A stretch of DNA of 42,685 nt from an uncultured Alphaproteobacteria bacterium (GCA_902632575.1 CACPCY010000003.1:1-42685); one strand, 5' to 3'; shown: positions 33,017-42,260, numbered from the stretch's first letter. Numbers and translations: made by a program. The notes: generated from the letters alone by a model not told the origin.

Positions 33017-33415
33017 CTAATTATCGTCAACTTTTACTATGTGTTCTATTGGACTTCCCTTAATAGTAAACTGATCATGGAGATAGGAATGAATTGTAAT
33101 TTTGATAAAGTTTTCTTTCAGATTAAAAAAACGTTGAGGTACGTGTACCCAGTTAGAATAAATTCTTGTGACTCTTATATCATTTATAAAAAGCTGTAAA
33201 TATCCTGAGTTTGAAATATTTTCACCTCCAATTTCTGAAGGGTTTAGGTTAAAATTTTTTAAATCAATAAAAATATTGTAACCATCAATTTTATCTTTGA
33301 TGACTTTTAAATTAATTGAAGGGAAAGGCTTATCAGCATCTATCTTATTTCCTGGATGATGAGCAAAACAATTTATTGAGAAAAATAAAATAAATATCCC
33401 ATACTTTAATTTCAT
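33017..33415 (-). CDS. Secreted protein of unknown function, His-rich mature N-terminus
   Basis: A 132-residue protein with signal peptide MKLKYGIFILFFSINCFA; the mature chain begins with HHPGNKID. A beta-rich domain follows (NSGYLQLFINDIRVTRIYSNWVHVP, ending in IEHIVKV). An exposed N-terminal His-His could bind copper, as in some periplasmic metal proteins, but that is only a suggestion. I know of similar unnamed proteobacterial proteins with the H-x-L-x-V-D/N-G-x-K-V-x-R-x-Y pattern. Confidence 0.6.
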   Translation of the reverse strand: MKLKYGIFILFFSINCFAHHPGNKIDADKPFPSINLKVIKDKIDGYNIFIDLKNFNLNPSEIGGENISNSGYLQLFINDIRVTRIYSNWVHVPQRFFNLKENFIKITIHSYLHDQFTIKGSPIEHIVKVDDN

Positions 33416-33456
33416 AATTAAGAATTATATTATTTATTATTAAACTATTATCTATT

Positions 33457-33873
33457 TTAAATATCAGTACACAAATCTTTTGAGTATGTTTCGATAAACA
33501 AATTCTTTTTATAGTTGTAAATCGTAATATTTATTATTGTTTTATCTACAGATCTGTTTTGTATAAAGATTCTACAATTATCAGTGTTATATCTGTGGAA
33601 TTCATAAACACTCTCAATTTTTGAAAAATCAACTTTTCCATAATTTAAAATTAAATCATTTAGCGATTTATTTAAAAATAGTTCTACACCTTTGAAATGC
33701 TCAACAATTTCATCATTTACCTCAACAGTTTCCTCTACTTCAGGGGTATATATAATTTTAGGTACAGGTTCTGGTTTTATTGCTTTCTCTTCTACATCAG
33801 TTGTTTCACAGCCTGTTGCTATTATCAAAAAAGAAATAAAAATAAAATATTTAGATAATTTAATTACATTCAT
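33457..33873 (-). CDS. Lipoprotein of unknown function
   Basis: A lipoprotein of 138 residues (ATG at 33873; a TTG one codon earlier is possible). The signal MNVIKLSKYFIFISFLIIATGC has a clear lipobox ending at Cys22. A Pro/Glu-rich linker (about 23-55) follows, and then a small domain with DLILNYGKVDFSKIESVYEFHRY, similar in rhythm to SmpA/OmlA-type lipoprotein domains. Two cysteines (in NCRIF and DLCTDI) may form a disulfide. I do not recognise it further. It is followed downstream by another exported protein. Confidence 0.65.
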   Translation of the reverse strand: MNVIKLSKYFIFISFLIIATGCETTDVEEKAIKPEPVPKIIYTPEVEETVEVNDEIVEHFKGVELFLNKSLNDLILNYGKVDFSKIESVYEFHRYNTDNCRIFIQNRSVDKTIINITIYNYKKNLFIETYSKDLCTDI

Positions 33874-33999
33874 CAAACTTTTAAATCAATAAGAACACAA
33901 ATTGCTCATGCAATTTCTATATTAAAAACACAATAAGACAATCAAAACAAATATCTTACATACTTTTTTCATCTAAATATTTAGTTTATAATCTTCTTT

Positions 34000-34911
34000 G
34001 TGAGAATTAAATACGAGCAACCATCTGTTTGTCATCAATCATATAAAAGTGTTCTAGGTCAAAGACCAATTTGGGATTGGAGGCACGATAAGCTGTTATG
34101 GGTGGATATTTATGAAAATAAAATAATTGAAACAGATCAAGATAATAAAGAGGAACGTCACTATTCAGTACAAGACGGTGTGACCAATATTCTTTTACAA
34201 GACAATAAAAATTATATCATGAGTTCATACGACTCTCTTTATTCAATTCATCCGTCATTATCTAAAAAACAGCTTCTAACAAAGATCAATTTTGAAAGTC
34301 CAAATAATAGGATTAATGATGCAGATATAGATTTAAATGGACAAATTTGGATATCAACAATGGATATTCAGCAAAAGACTCAGACTGGAAAAATTATATG
34401 TCATGACTCCAATTTAAAACCAATTTACTCAGACAACTCCTATATTATTTCAAATGGGCCAGTTTTTGACTACGAGAGAAATGTAGGTTATGTAACTGAC
34501 TCTATAAAAAGAATTATTTATATTTTTTCTATCAATGATTTGTCAGGCAATGGAATAAATAAAAAAGTTTTTCTTTCCATGAACAAAATCGATGGAAACC
34601 CAGATGGAATGACAGTTGATAAAAATGGTAACCTATGGGTAGCAATGTGGGGAAGTGGCAAAGTTTGTTGTTTTGATAAAAAAGGTTCACTTAAGTTAAT
34701 TTTACAACTTCCTGTTTCAAAAGTAACAAGTTGCACTTTTGGTGGCAAAAATCTCAATGAGCTTTTTATTACAACTGCATCTGTTGGGCTCAATGACATT
34801 GAAGCAGAAAGACAACCCCATGCAGGAAAACTGTTTAAGTTTGTTACTCAAGAACAAGGTTATGCATCAAATTGTTATAGATCTGAAAATATCCCCGATT
34901 TGTATCATTAA
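34000..34911 (+). CDS. SMP-30/gluconolactonase/LRE family protein with altered metal site
   Basis: A six-bladed beta-propeller of 303 residues, GTG start. Family landmarks are LLWVDI, NRINDADIDLNGQIW (Asn106), ISNGPVFDY (Asn152) and GNPDGMTVDKNGNLWVA (Asp202). The first metal ligand is a Glu in the usual LGEGPxW; here the stretch reads LGQRPIW, so Gln21 stands in its place. Related enzymes hydrolyse sugar lactones with a divalent metal. The loss of the Glu makes lactonase activity uncertain. A DUF2805 gene follows after 2 bp. Confidence 0.85.
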   Translation: MRIKYEQPSVCHQSYKSVLGQRPIWDWRHDKLLWVDIYENKIIETDQDNKEERHYSVQDGVTNILLQDNKNYIMSSYDSLYSIHPSLSKKQLLTKINFESPNNRINDADIDLNGQIWISTMDIQQKTQTGKIICHDSNLKPIYSDNSYIISNGPVFDYERNVGYVTDSIKRIIYIFSINDLSGNGINKKVFLSMNKIDGNPDGMTVDKNGNLWVAMWGSGKVCCFDKKGSLKLILQLPVSKVTSCTFGGKNLNELFITTASVGLNDIEAERQPHAGKLFKFVTQEQGYASNCYRSENIPDLYH

Positions 34912-34913
34912 AT

Positions 34914-35132
34914 ATGAAATTTAATCAATCCCAGATTAGTGAAATAATTCAAATGGCTTGGGATGATCAAACAGATTTTAGCCATATCAAAAAAATTTAT
35001 GAAATTGATGAGGGTGATGTTAAAAAAATTATGAAAAAAAATATTAAACAAAAAAGTTATGAAATTTGGAGAAAGAGAATTCACCAAAGAAGTGCCCAAA
35101 AGACACAACTAAAAGGAAAAGCTAATGTTTAA
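34914..35132 (+). CDS. TIGR03643/DUF2805 family small protein
   Basis: A 72-residue, basic, helical protein. IIQMAWDDQTDFSHIKKIYEID, VKKIMKKNIKQKSYEIWRKR and the tail after it are the hallmark of DUF2805, which looks like a helix-turn-helix-type domain (MAWEDR...LWRKRV in relatives). Function unknown. It overlaps msrA by 8 nt and lies in a three-gene run with the SMP-30 gene and msrA. Confidence 0.82.
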   Translation: MKFNQSQISEIIQMAWDDQTDFSHIKKIYEIDEGDVKKIMKKNIKQKSYEIWRKRIHQRSAQKTQLKGKANV

Positions 35133-35589
35133 AGCATTATTTGGAGCAGGATGTTTTTGGGGTCCTGAAAAAAAATTTTCTGAGATCAAAGGTGTGATTG
35201 AAACCCAAGTAGGCTACTCTCAAGGCTTAACTGATAAAACTTCTTACGAAGAAGTTTGTAAAGGTAATACAAACCATGCCGAAGTCGTTTTCTTAAAATT
35301 TGATGAAAATCTCGTTTCATATACTAACCTTGTGGAGTTTTTTTATCAAATTCATGATCCAACAACTTTAAATCAACAGGGCCCAGATCGAGGATCTCAA
35401 TACCGATCATTGATAGGCTACTATGATAAAACTCAATGTGAAATAGCAAAGCAGATCACAGACAAGTTGAACGAAAGCCAATTTAATCAAAAAATTACTA
35501 CGATTATAGAACCCGTAAAGAATTACTGTCCTGCTGAGGATTATCATCAAAAGTATATGGAAAAAAAATACTCTTTTTTAAATTTTTAA
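35125..35589 (+). CDS. msrA: MsrA, peptide methionine (S)-S-oxide reductase
   Basis: Repairs oxidised methionine. The 154-residue protein carries the catalytic GAGCFWGPE with Cys10 and the general-acid Glu, VGYSQG, EVCKGNTNHAEVV, FFYQIHDPTTLNQQGPDRGSQYRS and the tail AEDYHQKYMEKK. It is complete, and it overlaps the convergent tsaB by 4 nt. Confidence 0.96.
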   Translation: MFKALFGAGCFWGPEKKFSEIKGVIETQVGYSQGLTDKTSYEEVCKGNTNHAEVVFLKFDENLVSYTNLVEFFYQIHDPTTLNQQGPDRGSQYRSLIGYYDKTQCEIAKQITDKLNESQFNQKITTIIEPVKNYCPAEDYHQKYMEKKYSFLNF

Positions 35590-36239
35590 ATCGGAGAGTA
35601 GGGATAAATTATTTTTGGGAATTTATAATTAGATTTTTTCTTATAATGCTTTTTAATAAAATAATTTGATTTCAATTTTGTTGGCGAAATAATTTTATTT
35701 TTAATAAAGGTAAATTTAGAAATTTTTTTTATTTTTTCTAATCCATTTCCTATTAAATAATAGTTTTGACTCAATATATCTACAAGATTTGAGTCAATTT
35801 TTAAAGTTTTTGTCTTTCCAATTAATCTCCCTGAAGTATCAATCTGTTGAATAGCTAAATCTTTTCTATTTGTGTCAATCACACACAAGACATTTTTAGT
35901 AAGTTTTTTGTTAATACCTAAAAAGAAATGCTCAAAGATAGAATAACCCACAATTTCTACTTTATGATCTATAAAAAAGCCTTTCATAAGTGAGTGACAA
36001 TTTCTTATTGCTGTAAAGCGTGCTGGTCCATAATTTAGATGCAATTTTTTGATATGATCAGCCTTTATTTTTGTCTTAGACACCAAGTTTTGTAGCAATT
36101 CCGATAATATTTTTTCATGTCCATACTCACTTTTTACAGTTTTATCCCAAATGATTTTTTCATTTTTAAATAAAGTAATTGAACAGTATGATAAAGAGCT
36201 ATCGATGCCGATTTCAAAATTTTTTACTTTACTGATCAT
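35586..36239 (-). CDS. tsaB: TsaB, tRNA t6A biosynthesis partner protein
   Basis: TsaB supports TsaD in attaching the threonylcarbamoyl group to tRNA adenosine 37. The 217-residue protein has the ASKHA opening IGIDSSLSYCSITLF, GHEKILSELLQNLV, and LNYGPARFTAIRNCHSLMKG, corresponding to the usual GPGSFTGIRIG...KGL. The last motif is degraded here. The C-terminal half is AT-driven Lys/Ile/Asn-rich. Its 5' end overlaps the start of the divergent deacetylase gene. Confidence 0.82.
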   Translation of the reverse strand: MISKVKNFEIGIDSSLSYCSITLFKNEKIIWDKTVKSEYGHEKILSELLQNLVSKTKIKADHIKKLHLNYGPARFTAIRNCHSLMKGFFIDHKVEIVGYSIFEHFFLGINKKLTKNVLCVIDTNRKDLAIQQIDTSGRLIGKTKTLKIDSNLVDILSQNYYLIGNGLEKIKKISKFTFIKNKIISPTKLKSNYFIKKHYKKKSNYKFPKIIYPYSPI

Positions 36240-37206
36240 TTTTGTGTCAAATTTTACTTTTCCAATTAGTACATCCTATGCAACAAGTGTGAATGATACA
36301 ATTCCAAATAATATTCTAATGTATCATCGATTTGGTGAAAATAATTATCCCTCAACAAATATACGCGAAGAACAATTAGTAAGTCATCTAGAGTATTTAA
36401 AGGATCAGGGGTTTAATTTTATCTTAGCTAGTGATCTTTTGTTTGAAGATAAATTACAAAAAAAAACAATTTCGATAACTGTAGATGATGCTTATTTATC
36501 ATTTTTTGAGGTGGGATTACCTATTTTTGAAAAGTATGAAATACCAGTCACTCTTTTTTTAAATACAGAAAACGTTGGTGGACAAAATTATATGAATTGG
36601 ACTCAGCTTAAAAGTGTACTAAGTCGTGGTGTGGATATTCAAAATCACACACACTCTCATTCAAGTTTATCTAGTCTAAGTGAAATTGAAATTGTAAATG
36701 AAATAGAAAAATCACAGAATCTTATTTTTGAAAATTTAGGTATTACTCCAAATTTATTTGCTTATCCTTTTGGTGAAAATAGCACTACGGCACAACAAAT
36801 AGTTTCTCAGTATTTTGATGCTGCATTTGGACAACATTCAGGCGCCTTTTCAATTAATCAAAAATATTTTATTCCAAGATTCCCCCTAAATGAGAATTAT
36901 GGATCTATTAATCGAATAAAAGATGCATCAAGTGTTTTACCTTTCAATAATGTGCTTATTGAACCTAGCAACCCTTATCAAGGTGAGCCTATCACTAGAT
37001 ATGCTTTAGATTTTAACGAGGACTCTTCCAACATAAATTGTTTTATAAGTGATTTTCAAGGATCATTTAATCCAACAATTACAAATCTTAATAATAAATT
37101 ATTAGTTGAGCTTAATCGTTTACCTGTAAAAGGTAGACTTAGGTTCAACTGCACAAAAGTCAATAATGGTATTTTCTGGTTTGGTTATCAGTATTTAGTT
37201 AATTAA
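36205..37206 (+). CDS. Secreted polysaccharide deacetylase (NodB domain)
   Basis: A protein of 333 residues from the ATG at 36205, which has AAAGAG six bases upstream and gives a clean signal peptide (MPISKFFTLLIIFVSNFTFP..., cut near residue 26). The frame is open to 36151, but that would extend far into tsaB. The NodB motifs are ITVDDAY (Asp94, Asp95) and HTHSH (His148, His152), the metal-binding set of carbohydrate esterase family 4, then FAYPFGE. A C-terminal region of about 90 residues has no recognised fold. It probably trims peptidoglycan or another envelope glycan. Confidence 0.85.
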   Translation: MPISKFFTLLIIFVSNFTFPISTSYATSVNDTIPNNILMYHRFGENNYPSTNIREEQLVSHLEYLKDQGFNFILASDLLFEDKLQKKTISITVDDAYLSFFEVGLPIFEKYEIPVTLFLNTENVGGQNYMNWTQLKSVLSRGVDIQNHTHSHSSLSSLSEIEIVNEIEKSQNLIFENLGITPNLFAYPFGENSTTAQQIVSQYFDAAFGQHSGAFSINQKYFIPRFPLNENYGSINRIKDASSVLPFNNVLIEPSNPYQGEPITRYALDFNEDSSNINCFISDFQGSFNPTITNLNNKLLVELNRLPVKGRLRFNCTKVNNGIFWFGYQYLVN

Positions 37207-38050
37207 ATTTAAATCGATCAAATTCTTGAAGATTATTTGAAGCAATGATCAGCTCTAATTTATCGACATATTTATCGCCGATTTCAGCATAGGCTGCTAA
37301 ATATTTCACTTTCATACTAATAGGATCTGTGTATTTTATGCGCTCGTCAATTCGTCTAATGACACGAAAATTATAATAAGCTTGATGAGTATTGATGTTA
37401 AACATATACGCTTCAACACTCTCTGATAAATTTTTAAATTTTAAAACTGCGTGAGATTTATCCTCATCCCTATCTTGAGGAATGATTCCTTTGTCTTCAC
37501 TTGTAGTCCACTGACCATAAAGAGCATTACCCTCAGTTGCAAATCTAGACTGTCCCCAACCACTTTCAATAATTGCTTGTCCAAGAGCTAGTGACACTGG
37601 AATAATATTAATACGTTGTTTAAGTTTTCTAAAAAGTTTTGTGTTAATTTCGCTATAATCTAATTTATATTTTTTTGATAACCTAATAATCTCATCAGTT
37701 TCGTTTTTATTTAATTCTTTTCTAGCAAATTTTTTTTCTATATTTATTACCATTCTTCGTTCTTGCATAATTAAGGTATTCGAATTGTAAATCAAAGGAA
37801 GTGTTACGAGGTAAAATAGTTTTTTCTTTGTCGGAACATCTTGTATTTCTGAAAAATCATCAGGTAACTCTGATATTATAGGAAGATGACCGATATTTTC
37901 TTGAGTTAAAATTTCAGGAATAAAATTATTTTTTTTATAATATTTATTTAAATCAACCCAATTATGAAATTCTCCTGCGTTGAGAGATGAATTTAATAAA
38001 AATCCAAAAAAAAAAAGTAAAAGACTAGACTTCAACGGGTCGTACTTCAC
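37199..38050 (-). CDS. Bax-like glucosaminidase domain protein
   Basis: An envelope protein of 283 residues (278 from a TTG at 38035, which gives a tidier signal peptide ending LLNSSLNA). The catalytic region LALGQAIIESGWGQSRFATEGNALYGQWT carries the Glu expected for the endo-beta-N-acetylglucosaminidase (PF01832) fold, followed by FKNLSESVEAYMFNINTHQAY as in E. coli Bax. It likely cuts peptidoglycan glycan strands. It converges with the deacetylase gene (8-nt overlap) and overlaps the end of the Nfu gene by 26 nt. Confidence 0.86.
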   Translation of the reverse strand: MKYDPLKSSLLLFFFGFLLNSSLNAGEFHNWVDLNKYYKKNNFIPEILTQENIGHLPIISELPDDFSEIQDVPTKKKLFYLVTLPLIYNSNTLIMQERRMVINIEKKFARKELNKNETDEIIRLSKKYKLDYSEINTKLFRKLKQRINIIPVSLALGQAIIESGWGQSRFATEGNALYGQWTTSEDKGIIPQDRDEDKSHAVLKFKNLSESVEAYMFNINTHQAYYNFRVIRRIDERIKYTDPISMKVKYLAAYAEIGDKYVDKLELIIASNNLQEFDRFKFN

Positions 38051-38582
38051 GGACTTCGGGAATATAATGCTTTAGCATATTTTCAATTCCCATTTTTAAA
38101 GTTGCCGTTGAACTTGGACATCCCTGACAGGCCCCTTGCATTTGTAGAAATACAACTCCCTCATTATATTTGTCAAATATGATATCTCCACCGTCCATAG
38201 CAACAGCTGGTCTCACTTTACTATCTAGAAGTTCTTTGATCTTTTTTACAACATCACTATCGTTCTCATCAATTGTATGTCCAGTTGATGCAGATTGCTC
38301 TGAGATAATAGGTTTGTTCATTGTAAAGTGCTCAATGATACAACCCAAAATTGCAGGTTTCATAAGCGTCCAATCATTATCTTTGCCTTTAGTTATAGTG
38401 ATAAAGTCAGACCCAAAAAAAACACCCTCAACTCCTTTAATGTTAAACAAGTTCATTGCCAAAGGTGAATTTGAGGCAGATTCTTGGTTTTGATAAAACA
38501 TAGTTCCATCTTTCATGACCTCTTTTCCTGGCAAAAACTTTAAGGTTGCAGGGTTAGGCGTTGGTTCAGTTTGTACGAACAT
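38025..38582 (-). CDS. Nfu-type iron-sulfur scaffold/carrier (NifU C-terminal domain)
   Basis: A protein of 185 residues with an N-terminal Nfu_N domain (about 1-87; opening MFVQTEPTPNPATLKFLPG) and a NifU-like C-terminal domain with the cluster-binding CQGC motif in MQGACQGCPSS. It delivers [4Fe-4S] clusters to enzymes such as those with radical-SAM or aconitase-type centres. This two-domain layout is the alphaproteobacterial and mitochondrial NFU form. It is followed by the Bax-like gene with a 26-nt overlap. Confidence 0.94.
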   Translation of the reverse strand: MFVQTEPTPNPATLKFLPGKEVMKDGTMFYQNQESASNSPLAMNLFNIKGVEGVFFGSDFITITKGKDNDWTLMKPAILGCIIEHFTMNKPIISEQSASTGHTIDENDSDVVKKIKELLDSKVRPAVAMDGGDIIFDKYNEGVVFLQMQGACQGCPSSTATLKMGIENMLKHYIPEVREVRPVEV

Positions 38583-38627
38583 TGCTAATAATATGTCTAT
38601 AAAATTGGAAATTTCAAGCCAAAGTGT

Positions 38628-39632
38628 CTATCTAAAACCTACTATCTTATAGACTTCTTTGAGAATAGGGCCTGAAATTGTGGATGCTTTTTCACTGCCC
38701 ATATTTAGGACTTTATTTAATTCATCCTTATTACTGAGAAGATTTAATATCTCGGTTCTAATTGGTCCTATGACTTGAATTAATTTGTCTGCAAGGTCAT
38801 TTTTTAGTTTTGAGTATTCTTTGCCAGCATAACTTTCCAGAGTTTTTTCTATTCTTTCATTCGAACAAGCGGACAATATATTGATTAAATTTAAGCATTC
38901 AGGTTTATTTTGTAATTGATTCTTGTCATCAGGAATAAGGTCTGAGTCAGACTTTGCCTTTTTTATTTTAGAGCTTATTTCATCATCACTATCAGTTAAT
39001 AAAATTCTAGAAAATTCAGATGCATCAGATTTTGACATCTTTTTAGTTCCATCTCGAAGGCTCATTACTCTTGTCGCGTTTCCATAAATAAGTGGTTCTG
39101 GCAGTGGAAAAAAGTCTACCTTAAAATCATTATTGAATTTTTGCGCAATATCTCTTGATAGTTCTAAATGTTGTTTTTGATCATCACCCACTGGAACATG
39201 TGTTGCAAGGTAAGCAAGAATATCTGCGGCCATTAAGTTTGGATAAACCATTAAACCAACACTTACATTTTCTTTATTCTTTCCAGCTTTATCTTTGAAC
39301 TGTGTCATTCTATTAAGCCAACCAATTCGACTGACACAATTAAATACCCAAGCAAGTTGAGAGTGTTCTGCTACACTTGATTGTTGAAATATAATTTGTT
39401 TTTTATAGTCCACTCCTGCTGCGATAAACGATGCTAATACCTCAAGTGTGTTTGAGCGAAGTTCAGCTGGATTTTGCTCAACAGTAATGGCGTGCTGGTC
39501 TACAACACAATAAATACATTCAAATTCTTCTTGAAGCTCTACAAAGTTTTTTATGGCACCAAGATAGTTACCTAAATGCAGGGTTCCTGTTGGTTGAACA
39601 CCAGAAAAAACTCTTTTTTGGAAACTGCTCAT
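38628..39632 (-). CDS. trpS: Tryptophanyl-tRNA synthetase
   Basis: A class I synthetase charging tRNA-Trp. GVQPTGTLHLGNYLGA contains the HIGH-equivalent (HLGN), KMSKSDASE is the KMSKS loop, and GDDQKQHLELSRDIA binds the adenylate region. A TTG at 39638 would add two residues; the ATG at 39632 is the likely start (334 residues). The C-terminal part ends LKEVYKIVGF as usual. It sits between glnD and the Nfu gene, all on the same strand. Confidence 0.96.
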   Translation of the reverse strand: MSSFQKRVFSGVQPTGTLHLGNYLGAIKNFVELQEEFECIYCVVDQHAITVEQNPAELRSNTLEVLASFIAAGVDYKKQIIFQQSSVAEHSQLAWVFNCVSRIGWLNRMTQFKDKAGKNKENVSVGLMVYPNLMAADILAYLATHVPVGDDQKQHLELSRDIAQKFNNDFKVDFFPLPEPLIYGNATRVMSLRDGTKKMSKSDASEFSRILLTDSDDEISSKIKKAKSDSDLIPDDKNQLQNKPECLNLINILSACSNERIEKTLESYAGKEYSKLKNDLADKLIQVIGPIRTEILNLLSNKDELNKVLNMGSEKASTISGPILKEVYKIVGFR

Positions 39633-39707
39633 ATTCAAATATTATTAAAATTGATATCAGAATTATCTAATAATATCGAGGGACTAAAATTTATTAACAT
39701 AAAAAAC

Positions 39708-42260
39708 CTAAAAAATAGACATCAAATCCTTTTCAATTGATTTGAGTAATTTTTCATCTTTAATTTTTTGGTTATCGCTATTTGTTAATTGAAAAATATC
39801 GAAAACCTTTTCCCCGTATGTGGAGATTTTTGCTGATTGGACACTTATTTGTTTGTCATGAAACACTCCTAAAATATCCATTAACAATCCAGGTCTATCG
39901 CCAGATAATATTTGAAAAGTAGTTACTTGCTTACTCATATCGTTATCAATTGTGATTTGAGGATTGACTAAAAGTTTGTGTTTATCTTTGCCTAATATTT
40001 TTAAGGGCTTAAAGTCTCTTTCATCCAAAGCGTTCATTACATGTTTAGCTGCTCTTTTTTGTTCGTTTAAATCTAAAACACCTTTATTTAAAAAATTGGT
40101 TATCCAAAAGACATCTATTACCTGATTATTATTTAAAGATATTATTCTAGAACTAAGAATATTTGATTGAGAGTGTGTAAACCCAGAAACTATATCTTTT
40201 AATATTCCTGGTCTATTTTTACTTGTTACAACGACAGCACTATATTCTTTATTTTCATAATTAAGAAAATTAACAGAGTTAATAATTTTTACTTTTTTAT
40301 TTTTTTGGTAAATTTTAAAAATATCCACAATCATTCTTGAAGAAAAGGCTTCCCAAAATTGATTAGGAAATTCTTTAATCGACTTTTCTATAAACTTTTT
40401 TAAGTTAATATCTGATTGCTGCAATACTGATTTTTTTAATGACTCTTGGACAGAGGCTGAATAAGTTTTTGTATCTAAACCTCTTTGCAGAAAATCTCTT
40501 GCATTATAAAATAAACTTCTAAGTAGGCTTATTCTCCACTCGTTTAGAACATTTGGTCCAACAGAAGCAATGTCACATAAGGTAAAAAGAAATAATGAGT
40601 TTATTTTTTCTTCTGTATTTGCAACAGATGTAAATTTAGCAATTGCCTCAGGGCTTTGAGTGTCATTTTTAAATGCTTTATCACTCATTGCTAAATGATT
40701 TTCAACTAACCAAAGTGTTAATTCTTTTGCCTCTTTAGAGACAGGAAGTCTTTTGAGAATCTTATTTGTTAATTCTTTTCCATAGACAGAATGATTTTTT
40801 GGCCCCTTCTTTCCAATATCATGGAATAGTAACGCGAGGTGAAGGGCTTCTCTGTAATTTAATCTACTATAAATTTCATTATAAAAAGATTTTTGCCGTA
40901 GCTCACTCAAGTTGTGTAGTGTTAATAATAGATGTTCGTCTGTGGTGTAATGGTGGTAAATATCAAATTGAACCTGTCCCCAAACCCTCCCAAACTCAGG
41001 GAATATTTCACTAAATAAACGAGTATCGTTAAAGTCATGTAGCGCCTTTATGGGATTTTTCTTGGAAATAAATATATTTAAAAGTGACTGTATTTGATGA
41101 CTATCAGTAGTTTTTTTTAAGATTTTTCTTTTTTCCTCTAATGTCTTAATAAAGCGAGGATGAATCAGCAAATTATGCTCCAGTGATTTTTCAAAAACTT
41201 TAGCCCAATTTAGTTGAAGGTTTCTAGGAGTGTTGTTTTTTAAATTAAGAAATCCTTTTTCAATAATAAATTCTTTTTCCAAAGATTTTGTCTTTGTAGG
41301 CTTTCTCTTATAAATAGTCTTAATAACCAAATCCTCCGGAAGCTTTGAATAAAAAGTTCTAAGGAGAGAATTAATTTTAGCAACATTGACAAATAAACTT
41401 TTCATAAAAACCTCAACTCCTTTTTCATTCTTTTTATCTTTATAAGAGAGTTTCTTTGAAATTTTTAATTGGTTTTCAATTGATAAAAGATCACCTTTAT
41501 TTTCATTAAAAAAATGTATAAATGCTCGAATAGTTAACAAAAACTTCCATGAGTTTTTTAATTCTTTAATTTCATCCTTTGTATAAATATTGATTGATAC
41601 TAAGTCTTCAAGTTTATAAATATTAAACATGAAGATCGATACCCATAATATGGTGTGAATATCCCTTAAACCTCCAATACCCTCTTTAATATTTGGCTCT
41701 AAGTTACTTTTAATTCCAATCTTATAATCATGTCTTTCAACCAACTCTTTGAGTTTTAATTCACTGAGTTTAAGAGGATTTAATTTGCCAATTAAAATCT
41801 TAATTGATCTTATGAATTCACCATATTGTATTTCATCCCCAATCAAATATCGAGACTCAATAAATTTTGTAATAGTCTTTATATCTTTTTTAGAGTCAAT
41901 TAACGCTTGCTTAATTGTTAAAAAAGAAATTCCAACCTCTAGTCCAACATCCCAAAGTGAATTGTTTAAAGCCGTAATAAAACTTCTGATATTTTTATTT
42001 GATTTTTTATAAACAAACAATAAATCAACATCACTTTTTGGAGATAAATCTTGTCTTCCATATCCCCCAACCGCAATTAAAGTAAAATCTTCTACGGTGT
42101 ATGTTTTTTTAATTTCGCTTACAATATCTTTTACAATTGTGTCGACTAAATCTGTGTGTTTTTGATTAAAATAAAAACCGTTATTACTTTTAGCTAGTTT
42201 TTTAAATAGCTTTTCCTTTTCCTGTTTGTATTTAGTTTTAAGCTGTGTGGGGTGTTTCAT
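39708..42260 (-). CDS. glnD: GlnD, bifunctional PII uridylyltransferase/uridylyl-removing enzyme
   Basis: The nitrogen sensor that uridylylates PII when glutamine is low and removes the UMP when it is high. The 850-residue protein has a nucleotidyltransferase motif at about 65-80 (GGYGRQDLSPKSDVDLLF with the metal Asp77 and Asp79), a GlnE-like middle part, an HD domain in the central part (ALLFHDIGKKG), and two C-terminal ACT domains (about 700-770 and 785-850) opening with VVVTSKNRPGIL and ILSGDRPGLLMDIL. All catalytic parts for both activities are present. Confidence 0.95.
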   Translation of the reverse strand: MKHPTQLKTKYKQEKEKLFKKLAKSNNGFYFNQKHTDLVDTIVKDIVSEIKKTYTVEDFTLIAVGGYGRQDLSPKSDVDLLFVYKKSNKNIRSFITALNNSLWDVGLEVGISFLTIKQALIDSKKDIKTITKFIESRYLIGDEIQYGEFIRSIKILIGKLNPLKLSELKLKELVERHDYKIGIKSNLEPNIKEGIGGLRDIHTILWVSIFMFNIYKLEDLVSINIYTKDEIKELKNSWKFLLTIRAFIHFFNENKGDLLSIENQLKISKKLSYKDKKNEKGVEVFMKSLFVNVAKINSLLRTFYSKLPEDLVIKTIYKRKPTKTKSLEKEFIIEKGFLNLKNNTPRNLQLNWAKVFEKSLEHNLLIHPRFIKTLEEKRKILKKTTDSHQIQSLLNIFISKKNPIKALHDFNDTRLFSEIFPEFGRVWGQVQFDIYHHYTTDEHLLLTLHNLSELRQKSFYNEIYSRLNYREALHLALLFHDIGKKGPKNHSVYGKELTNKILKRLPVSKEAKELTLWLVENHLAMSDKAFKNDTQSPEAIAKFTSVANTEEKINSLFLFTLCDIASVGPNVLNEWRISLLRSLFYNARDFLQRGLDTKTYSASVQESLKKSVLQQSDINLKKFIEKSIKEFPNQFWEAFSSRMIVDIFKIYQKNKKVKIINSVNFLNYENKEYSAVVVTSKNRPGILKDIVSGFTHSQSNILSSRIISLNNNQVIDVFWITNFLNKGVLDLNEQKRAAKHVMNALDERDFKPLKILGKDKHKLLVNPQITIDNDMSKQVTTFQILSGDRPGLLMDILGVFHDKQISVQSAKISTYGEKVFDIFQLTNSDNQKIKDEKLLKSIEKDLMSIF

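Noticed and set aside
34518..34799. Open frame of 93 codons antisense to the SMP-30 gene
   Set aside because: It lies wholly within a well-supported coding region and has no family resemblance.
41749..42012. Open frames of 82-87 codons on the plus strand inside glnD (also at 40766-41014)
   Set aside because: Shadows of glnD, whose domains continue unbroken through both regions.
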